Source of the DNA: Chloroflexota bacterium
GTDB lineage: Bacteria > Chloroflexota > Anaerolineae > Promineifilales > Promineifilaceae
Length of the DNA: 8,405 nucleotides
Assembly (NCBI GenBank): GCA_020353135.1
Contig: CP070688.1
Location: forward strand, 1,615,912-1,624,316
Direction: 5' to 3'
Below the pieces are notes generated by a model. It worked only from the letters and a program-made list of their open reading frames with translations, was not told the DNA's origin and ran no database searches. This document shows, one piece after another, positions 1-6,056 of the stretch. The stretch's first letter is position 1. Each line of letters starts with the position of its first letter. The position numbers and the translations under genes are program-made.

Positions 1-2532
1 CCGGTCGCCGACCTTCAGATAGAGAATTCGGCATCGCCACAGGTGGTACTGGTGGACGAGGGGATCGAGTATTCATTACAAGTCACCAACCATGGTCCGG
101 ATGAGGCACGGGGAGTTGTCGTCGTCGACGAGTTACCTGCTGGCATCACGTTTTTGTCGGCCACGCCTGCGGACATATGCAGCCAGGCAGACCTTGTGCT
201 CACCTGTGATCTGCCAAACCTTCCTCGCGGCGTCGTTTATGACATCCATATCATGGCCAGGGCGCCAGCAGAGCCTCCTCCAGCCCCAGGCGAGATCATC
301 AGCCGGGCCTCTGTATCTGGTAGAGAAATGGATGACGACATGTCGAACAATGAGCACACGGCCAACGCACTGGTTGTGATTTCAGAGACTGTTGCAGATC
401 TCGAGGTCGTCAGCGTGGACGATATGCCAGATCCGGTCGTCATCAACCAAAGCGTTACGTACAACATCCTGGTGCGAAACAATGGCGTAAGCGATGCAAC
501 TGGCGTCGAACTCACCAATCAGCTGCCAGATGGTCTGTTATACGAGTCGGCCACCGTGCCCGGAGGAGGCGGTTGCAGCGAAGTTGGCGGAGCCCTCATT
601 TGTCAACTAGGTGACCTCGCCACCGACGAATCGACGACGGTGAGCATCAATGCGACCGCGCCCTCATCGCCTACCACGGTGATCTACGCGGCCGCTGTTG
701 CCGGCGATCAAGTCGATCCGGATGAGCGAAATAACAACAATTCTGAAGCGACCACTATCTCGCCAGAATGGAGCGACCTGTACGTTGCCAAGAGCGACTC
801 GCCAGATCCGGCGCTGGCAACAGAGGAGGTTACGTACTCGATCGTCGTCGGGAATAACGGACCTTCGGACGCAACCGGTGTGACCGTCGAAGATACATTG
901 CCCGCAGGTGTGAGATTCTTGTCCGAGAGCCATTCGCAAGGCAGCTGCACCACGAATGGGCAAACGGTCAGCTGCGACCTTGACACTGTCCTGTCAGGGG
1001 AAAGCGCGACCGTCGATATAGTGGTCATTCCGGAGCAGGATGGTACGTTGACAAATATGGTGGTGATCTCTAGCGATCAGACGGATCCCAATCCAGTGAA
1101 CGATGGTGCGACGGCAGTCACGACGATTATGCCGGCGACCGACCTGGCCCTGGCGATGACCGCCAGCCCGACGTCACCGCCGGGCCTTCTGGCTGGTGAA
1201 CTGCTCACTTATCTCCTGGTTGTCACCAACGAGGGGCCGTCGCCGGCGACAAATGTGGTAGTCGAAGATGAGTTCCCAGTGGACGCGAGCTTGCTAAGTA
1301 TGACGTCGACACAAGGCAACTGTGGCAAGGACGGCGACACCATTATCTGTGAAGTAGGCAACCTGGCGACTGGAGACAGCGCCACAATTACGCTTGAGGT
1401 CATACCAGAACAAGAAGGAGTTCTTGTCAACACGGCAACCGTGTATGGCAATGAGGCTGATACTCAGCGGGACAACAACACGGTGCAGGACACCACGACA
1501 GTGGGTGCGGCAATAGAAGCTTTCATAACACTCAGTCCGGTCTGCGGCGATCCGGGTTCCCAGGTAACGGTAAACGGCTTTAGCTGGCCAAGCGAGGGCA
1601 ATAAGGATGTCGAGCTCTACTGGAATGCCATTAGCGTGGGCACCTTGCTAGGAACCGTCTTCGACAACTGCAACACCTGGTCTCTTGATCTGGACATTCC
1701 GGTAAACGCGATCCATGGATCTCATAGGTTCATTGCCGACAGACAAGGGGTTACGGCCGAGGCTGTCTACACGGTACCCTGTCCAGCGCCTAACCTGAGG
1801 ACGACCCAACCGATTCTCCTGAACGCTGAACCGCTGGAGACGGACGATGCCGCCAGCTTCCAGGTTGAGATCAGCAATGACGGTGAACTAGATGCCGTGA
1901 ATCAATTCTTCATCGGTCTGTATTTTGATCCGCCTCTCCCTCAAGATCCGAACGTCACTCACATCTCGCAGAATTACAGATCTGAGTTGGTGGCGATCAG
2001 TTGGTTGGCTGCTGGTGATAGCGTAACGGTTACGATCACGGCCGAAGAAGGCTTCGGTAGCACAGGCCTTCACGATGTTTACGTCGTGGTCGATTCGGAT
2101 CCGGGACCGGAAGGGCTCATCGACGAGGTGAGCGAAACCGACAACGTTTCTCCGGTCCTTCAAGTTGAGGTGGAATCAGGGCCCTTGGCTACGCCGACGC
2201 CTGGACCAACCCCGACGGCAACCCCTCAAGTCATTGAACCGGGCAGCTTAATTGGACAGGCCTTCCTATCCCCTTCCGGTGGCCAGCCGCTGCCGCAAGC
2301 CGGTGTGGAAGTCAAGGTTTATGATGCAGATTCTGGCACTCTGGACGGTCGCACATTCACCGATGGCGTTGGCAGCTACTTCCTTTCGGATATGGGCGCC
2401 GGCACAAAGATCGTGTCGGCTTGCATCATCGTCGATAGTGAGCAATTTACGTACACTGCGACCGGAGTTGAAATCTACCCTGGGCAGATCACTTTCGAGG
2501 ACCTTTATCTGGACGAAGGGCTATGCAATTGA
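1..2532 (+). CDS. Large secreted DUF11-repeat surface protein (5' end outside window)
   Basis: The frame is open from base 1; the GTG at 43 lies inside a repeat (the residues before it, ADLQIENSASP, are a typical DUF11 opening), so the true start is upstream. Domains in order: four DUF11-type beta-sandwich repeats (about 7-1503), each opening near [AST]DL and carrying a [TS]Y/EYS..V.N.G core; an Ig/IPT-like domain (about 1510-1785) with three Cys; a CARDB-like domain (about 1786-2176) with a C-terminal EVSETDN signature; a Thr/Pro linker (2182-2241) containing TPTPGPTPTATP; and a carboxypeptidase-regulatory/SdrD-B-like domain (2242-2529) with GRTFTDGVGSYFL. DUF11 proteins are generally exported, adhesin-like surface proteins. 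No C-terminal membrane helix or LPXTG motif is present; the protein ends in GLCN. The visible part is 843 codons, all of it extracytoplasmic in character. It probably leads the cluster, 47 bases before the next gene. The product class is well supported; its ligand or partner is unknown. Confidence 0.88.
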   Translation, partial: PVADLQIENSASPQVVLVDEGIEYSLQVTNHGPDEARGVVVVDELPAGITFLSATPADICSQADLVLTCDLPNLPRGVVYDIHIMARAPAEPPPAPGEIISRASVSGREMDDDMSNNEHTANALVVISETVADLEVVSVDDMPDPVVINQSVTYNILVRNNGVSDATGVELTNQLPDGLLYESATVPGGGGCSEVGGALICQLGDLATDESTTVSINATAPSSPTTVIYAAAVAGDQVDPDERNNNNSEATTISPEWSDLYVAKSDSPDPALATEEVTYSIVVGNNGPSDATGVTVEDTLPAGVRFLSESHSQGSCTTNGQTVSCDLDTVLSGESATVDIVVIPEQDGTLTNMVVISSDQTDPNPVNDGATAVTTIMPATDLALAMTASPTSPPGLLAGELLTYLLVVTNEGPSPATNVVVEDEFPVDASLLSMTSTQGNCGKDGDTIICEVGNLATGDSATITLEVIPEQEGVLVNTATVYGNEADTQRDNNTVQDTTTVGAAIEAFITLSPVCGDPGSQVTVNGFSWPSEGNKDVELYWNAISVGTLLGTVFDNCNTWSLDLDIPVNAIHGSHRFIADRQGVTAEAVYTVPCPAPNLRTTQPILLNAEPLETDDAASFQVEISNDGELDAVNQFFIGLYFDPPLPQDPNVTHISQNYRSELVAISWLAAGDSVTVTITAEEGFGSTGLHDVYVVVDSDPGPEGLIDEVSETDNVSPVLQVEVESGPLATPTPGPTPTATPQVIEPGSLIGQAFLSPSGGQPLPQAGVEVKVYDADSGTLDGRTFTDGVGSYFLSDMGAGTKIVSACIIVDSEQFTYTATGVEIYPGQITFEDLYLDEGLCN
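7..1503 (+). repeat. Tandem array of four DUF11 protein repeats
   Basis: Four diverged repeat units start at about 7, 394, 772 and 1135, that is 129, 126 and 121 codons apart. Each has the order [AST]DL, then a strand ending in N[HNE]G, then a [DN][EQT].[LF]P motif (DELP, NQLP, DTLP, DEFP), then a Cys pair separated by exactly eight residues, then a strand rich in Val/Ile with a final [DN]..N segment. The repetition is at protein level; the DNA units are too diverged to suggest recent duplication. The array probably continues left of the window. Confidence 0.85.
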
Positions 2533-2564
2533 GCAATTCTATCAAGCAAGAATAGCTGAAGTTT

Positions 2565-2569
2565 GAGGA
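2565..2569 (+). promoter_or_regulatory. Ribosome binding site of the propeller gene
   Basis: GAGGA lies ten bases before the ATG at 2580. It supports that start and translation from an mRNA shared with the upstream DUF11 gene. Confidence 0.6.
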
Positions 2570-2579
2570 CTCCCGAACA

Positions 2580-3863
2580 ATGCAGAGGCGAAAGAAAGGC
2601 CAGTCACCGATTTATCTGATCATCTTTCTTGCCGTGGCTGGCCTTGTCGCCGGGGTAACGATGAATCCTGCCCCTGTCGATTCGGACTCAGCAAGCGTTG
2701 CAGTTGGCGGCGCCGGCACCTCATGGGATTCGCCCCAACTGGTTTCTTCAACCGCCGATCAAGGCGCCTTTATTCCAGTATTGAAGGGTGATTCGTCCGG
2801 CCGGCTCCTCCTGGTATACAACCACATTACGGATCATGGGGTCGAGAATCCCTATTATCGCGAATCTGTGAACAGCGGCAAGAGCTGGTTGGAACCGAAA
2901 AGCATCTTCCAGAGTGAAGATAGCTTGCGCCAAGCGACGTTCGCTTTCGATGCAAGTGACAAGGCCCATGCCGTCTGGCGGACTCAATCTGAGATATGGC
3001 ACTCTAGTGAAGACCAATGGCCAAATACGGCGACTCTTATCACGTCGACCGCGCAGCGTGTCTTTAGCCCGGATGTCACCGTGTCTCCGGACAACAATTT
3101 GCACGTGGTCTGGTCACAGGAGGATAACCGAATCTACCACGCCTATTCAGAGGACGGCGGACTTAACTGGAATACATCCGCTGCGGTGAACGGTGGATTC
3201 GATAAATCTGATGAGCCAGCAGTTGCGGTCGATCAAGATGGCAATATTCATGTTGTCTGGGAAGAAAGAATCTACGATCCGATTCTCGGGAAATTTCGGT
3301 TCGAGATTCGCCACCTGACCGGAGCCATCAATGGTGACGAAGTGAACTGGGCCAGTTCAGCCACCACTTTGTCAGCGGAAATTGTTGAAGCCCGGCGTCC
3401 GGCAATTGCGGCCCAGGGCGATGTCATCCACGTCTCGTTTGCCCGCCGAATCTCAGACGATGAACAGTATGCCTATTACGTCCGCCAAACGAAAGGATCT
3501 AATTGGAGCGCTCCGGTAGATGTCACCCAGGACAGTCCCGTGGCCATGAATTCAAGCATTCCTTTTCTGCTCGTCCCCGCGCTGGTGCTTTGCGGTAACG
3601 TGCCCAGCATATACTTCCACGGTTCGCTCGCTAGTAACGGCAAAGAGCTTATCCTTGGCGTGAACGACGCCGATGATCAGCTATTGAGAGATCAGGTTAA
3701 CGCCGGTGAAGTGCGAGCGATTCGCCCGTCGCTGGCGTGCGTGAACGGTACGCTGCACATGGTCTTTGAACAGATAGTGAAACCGAATCTCAATCATCAA
3801 GTGTATTACGTATCAAGAAGCCGCTTTGCTGTCCAGTTACCACTCATCATCAGGGACAAGTAG
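2580..3863 (+). CDS. Membrane-anchored BNR/Asp-box beta-propeller protein
   Basis: 427 residues. A basic N-terminus (MQRRKKG) and a hydrophobic stretch at residues 11-27 form a signal anchor or pilin-like leader; the rest is outside the membrane. One perfect Asp box SxDxGxxW lies at residues 190-197 (SEDGGLNW), with degenerate copies at 96-103 (SVNSGKSW) and 302-309 (RQTKGSNW). Strands of the type xhHVVW recur at residues 75, 128, 173, 222, 282, 340 and 391, spacing that fits seven propeller blades. Asp boxes are known in sialidases and in many non-enzymatic propellers. I see no clear sialidase Arg triad, so a binding role is more likely than hydrolysis. The only two Cys (338, 387) sit in the matching strands of blades 6 and 7. 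The protein ends VQLPLIIRDK. Start: ATG with GAGGA at 2565-2569, ten bases upstream. It lies between the DUF11 gene and a PepSY-like gene on the same strand. Confidence 0.82.
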   Translation: MQRRKKGQSPIYLIIFLAVAGLVAGVTMNPAPVDSDSASVAVGGAGTSWDSPQLVSSTADQGAFIPVLKGDSSGRLLLVYNHITDHGVENPYYRESVNSGKSWLEPKSIFQSEDSLRQATFAFDASDKAHAVWRTQSEIWHSSEDQWPNTATLITSTAQRVFSPDVTVSPDNNLHVVWSQEDNRIYHAYSEDGGLNWNTSAAVNGGFDKSDEPAVAVDQDGNIHVVWEERIYDPILGKFRFEIRHLTGAINGDEVNWASSATTLSAEIVEARRPAIAAQGDVIHVSFARRISDDEQYAYYVRQTKGSNWSAPVDVTQDSPVAMNSSIPFLLVPALVLCGNVPSIYFHGSLASNGKELILGVNDADDQLLRDQVNAGEVRAIRPSLACVNGTLHMVFEQIVKPNLNHQVYYVSRSRFAVQLPLIIRDK

Positions 3864-3881
3864 GCTTGATTAGTCGAGTCT

Positions 3882-3886
3882 AGGAG
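3882..3886 (+). promoter_or_regulatory. Ribosome binding site of the PepSY-like gene
   Basis: AGGAG lies seven bases before the ATG at 3894. It fixes the start at 3894 rather than the internal ATG at 4050, so the basic cytoplasmic tail is part of the protein. Confidence 0.7.
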
Positions 3887-3893
3887 CGATACC

Positions 3894-4697
3894 ATGCAAA
3901 TCGGAACTTCGTATCTCCAAAAGCCGCATCGTCGAGATCAACGCCTGCAAGAATTTGCGCAGAGGAAGCCAGCGGAGCGCGACAATCCTAAGATCGGACT
4001 TGCCGCGCAGACATCGGTCGGAATCGCGCCAACCCAAGCGATCGCGACGATGCCTGAACGCAGGCCACGCCCGGCCCAAGGAAGGGCGTTGGTCAGGTTT
4101 CTCTATAGGTGGACAGTGCGGATCGTCCTGTTCGGATCGCTGATTCTTTTGGCCACTCTCATACTATTCATGTGGGCGCCGAGATCCCATCCTGGCACGG
4201 CCAAGGAGCTCCCACCCCTCCCGCATATGACGGCCAAGACAGCTTACGATCTTGCCAGGCCCGCCGCATTACGATGGGCAAAAGATTCTCAATTGCTCAG
4301 CCTCTCTGGAACGTGGGATTCAGCCAGGAACTATCTTGACGGAGAGGGTGACTGGTCCTTGTTGTTCTATTCGCCATCCCAATCTTCCATTGCTCTGGTC
4401 TCGGTCGCCGAAGGAAGCGCGACCGTTATCGATACTCACGGTGTTACACAGCAACCTCCGGTTCAGACGATAGAGCTTTGGCGACTAGATAGCCCAGAAG
4501 TCGTCAATTTGCTTAAGAGCAATGGGGGCAACGAGTTTCTGCGAGGCCAACCCCAGGCAGGATTGGCCCTGTCACTGAACCTGGTTGGCAACACCGCATG
4601 GAGCGCACGACTAATTAACCAGGAAACCCGGCGGATTTTCGACGTACGGCTTGAAGCAGACGACGGGGAACTGATAAAGATTCTTCAGTCGGGCTAG
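3894..4697 (+). CDS. Single-pass membrane protein with PepSY-like outer domain
   Basis: 267 residues, not assignable to a named family with certainty. Residues 1-74 are a polar, Arg/Lys-rich, probably disordered cytoplasmic tail; 75-94 form one hydrophobic helix (VRIVLFGSLILLATLILFMW); about 96-267 are outside. The outer part opens with a helix-like segment (TAYDLARPAALRWAKDSQL) and ends with a strand pair W.ARL....RRIFDVRLEADDGEL. That layout (helix with Ala/Trp and acidic residues, then W.V...G....V..DA..GE) resembles PepSY or YpeB-type domains, possibly two in tandem, with the second centred on NGGNEFL at the middle. PepSY domains are often linked to protease inhibition at the cell surface; any such role here is inference. 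It has no Cys. Start: ATG at 3894 has AGGAG at 3882-3886, seven bases away; the internal ATG at 4050 has no ribosome site. It lies 30 bases after the propeller gene and 37 before the TadE-like start. Confidence 0.75.
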   Translation: MQIGTSYLQKPHRRDQRLQEFAQRKPAERDNPKIGLAAQTSVGIAPTQAIATMPERRPRPAQGRALVRFLYRWTVRIVLFGSLILLATLILFMWAPRSHPGTAKELPPLPHMTAKTAYDLARPAALRWAKDSQLLSLSGTWDSARNYLDGEGDWSLLFYSPSQSSIALVSVAEGSATVIDTHGVTQQPPVQTIELWRLDSPEVVNLLKSNGGNEFLRGQPQAGLALSLNLVGNTAWSARLINQETRRIFDVRLEADDGELIKILQSG

Positions 4698-4722
4698 CGT
4701 GATAGTGCAGAGAAAAGGCGCC

Positions 4723-4727
4723 AGGAG
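4723..4727 (+). promoter_or_regulatory. Ribosome binding site that decides the TadE-like start
   Basis: AGGAG lies seven bases before the ATG at 4735, the same motif and spacing as at 3882-3886. The alternative GTG at 4699 is one base after the previous stop and is not preceded by a comparable site. This favours the 439-residue form, with a 13-residue leader before the putative cut. Confidence 0.7.
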
Positions 4728-4734
4728 CCGCAGA

Positions 4735-6054
4735 ATGGAAGCGAATTGGAGACAGATTGATATTGGCAAGGGCCAAAGCCTCGTTGAACTGTCGATTATT
4801 CTGCCCGTTCTCGTCATGGTCTTGGCTGGCGTGGTCGAGGTGAGCAATCTGCTCATCACGCAGAATCGCATTACCACGGCCGCCCGAACTGCGGCCGGTT
4901 TCGGCGCTGCGAATTATGATCCCCACGACTGGCCTGAAACGGCCATGGAGATGGGTCAGGTTGCCTTGAATACGGTAACCGAGACCTTGAAGCTGTCCCA
5001 GTCGAAATGGGATGTCTGGTCTGTGCATGCCACCACAAATGACGTGGGCGACGGCTTCGATAGTTTTGATGCCCTCCACGTCGTCGGCTCGTACGACGTA
5101 ATTTCGGACACTGAATGGGCAATAATCGAAGGCCAAGTACAAAACGATGTGCTGTCGGAGCTGCAATCTACCGGCATTGGCAGTTCCGGTAATCTTGAGG
5201 TGGTTGCTTCTGTCGCCTATCATCAGATTGAAACAATTCTTGGGCTACCAGTCTGGCGCTGGGCAGGGCTGAAGACCTTGCGGGGGTTCACGGTCATGCG
5301 CGTGTCAGAGATGCCGCCGAATGTGAACTGCTCTTTGTTGCCGATAAGCGTTCATTATAATCAGTACTCCATCTATCCTTCTAACTGGGAGCCCGGACTG
5401 AAACTCAACGCCGCCAGATTCCCTGCCGATAGGGTTGAGATTTTCCCTGTGGGCAACGGCCCTGATGGATTCGAGTATCCCAATCCACCGCCGGTATACG
5501 TAAACGAGGCCACTGCGCCTGCCCTGCGGACGAATACTTATGTCAAGAATTGGCCGGGGGTTCCACTGCAGCATGCCCAGCCTGGTCACGTTTTCTGGGC
5601 CCGGGAGGAAGGGCCATCGGGCAGCTACGGCTGGCTGAGTTGGCAGCCTCCATCCAGCGCCGAAACTCTGAGAACCAGCCTGACTTATCCGGGAGATTAC
5701 CTTGGCCAGTATCCAGCAAGTCCAGCCGACATGGGCACGACTGGCGATCCGCCGGACGCCGAGACAGGCGACCAGGATGGGATCTTGGAAGTGCACGAGT
5801 GGGTGGAGAACTCTACCGGTAACATCTCCGCGGCCGAGGATGTAATCCGCGGCTATGTCACTTCCGGTACGCCCGTCACATTGATAATGACTGACATTAG
5901 TAATGGCCTGACGGGCGAGAACGCGAACTATCGAGTTGCCGGATTCATCACAGTGAAGCTGCTTGGCTATAGTTTTCAGGGAAGCCAGCCCAATCGCTGG
6001 ATCCTTTTTGAGTTTGTCGACTGGGGCGATGCCTGCCCCGTTGCGGAGGAGTAA
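4735..6054 (+). CDS. TadE-like pseudopilin with large C-terminal ectodomain
   Basis: 439 residues from the ATG at 4735. Residues 11-60 are a clear TadE domain: a G13|QSLVE leader with Glu at +5, a hydrophobic helix ELSIILPVLVMVLAGVVEV, then the polar QNRITTAARTAAG segment. TadE-family pseudopilins are minor components of Tad/Flp pilus machines and are cut by a prepilin peptidase after the Gly; here the cut would follow Gly13. Usual TadE proteins are about 150-200 residues, so this one is extended. Residues 60-190 are a typical periplasmic part. Residues 199-434 form an extra module with GSYGWLSW (around 300), a HEWV segment (354-357), and NANYRVAGF (396-404), bracketed by the only Cys pair (199, 434). 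I recall similar tails in Chloroflexota TadE/TadG-like proteins, from memory only. A GTG at 4699 in the same frame would add 12 residues but has no ribosome site, so 4735 is preferred. It is coupled to the following TadG-like gene. Confidence 0.88.
   Translation: MEANWRQIDIGKGQSLVELSIILPVLVMVLAGVVEVSNLLITQNRITTAARTAAGFGAANYDPHDWPETAMEMGQVALNTVTETLKLSQSKWDVWSVHATTNDVGDGFDSFDALHVVGSYDVISDTEWAIIEGQVQNDVLSELQSTGIGSSGNLEVVASVAYHQIETILGLPVWRWAGLKTLRGFTVMRVSEMPPNVNCSLLPISVHYNQYSIYPSNWEPGLKLNAARFPADRVEIFPVGNGPDGFEYPNPPPVYVNEATAPALRTNTYVKNWPGVPLQHAQPGHVFWAREEGPSGSYGWLSWQPPSSAETLRTSLTYPGDYLGQYPASPADMGTTGDPPDAETGDQDGILEVHEWVENSTGNISAAEDVIRGYVTSGTPVTLIMTDISNGLTGENANYRVAGFITVKLLGYSFQGSQPNRWILFEFVDWGDACPVAEE
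6045..6051 (+). promoter_or_regulatory. Ribosome binding site of the TadG-like gene, inside the TadE-like gene end
   Basis: GGAGGAG overlaps the final Glu-Glu codons of the TadE-like gene and lies five bases before the ATG at 6057. Together with the two-base gap this points to translational coupling and matched production of the two proteins. Confidence 0.75.
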
Positions 6055-6056
6055 GC

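Noticed and set aside
43..45. GTG at 43 as the start of the DUF11 gene
   Set aside because: The frame is open to base 1 and the residues before it (ADLQIENSASP) form the normal opening of a DUF11 repeat, so the gene enters from outside the window.
2532..2557. Inverted repeat AGC-A-ATTCT / AGAAT-A-GCT in the gap after the DUF11 gene
   Set aside because: The stem is AT-rich with a mismatch and an eight-base loop, and no T tract follows; it lies just upstream of a good ribosome site, so a terminator is unlikely.
2766..2783. FRIP-like sialidase motif (AFIPVL) in the propeller protein
   Set aside because: The key Arg is absent, and the segment matches the general blade pattern found in the other six blades, so it is not evidence for sialidase activity.
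5305..5796. Long minus-strand open frame opposite the TadE-like gene (163 codons)
   Set aside because: It is a shadow of a well-supported TadE-like gene, has no recognisable domain and no ribosome site; similar antisense frames occur opposite all the large genes here.
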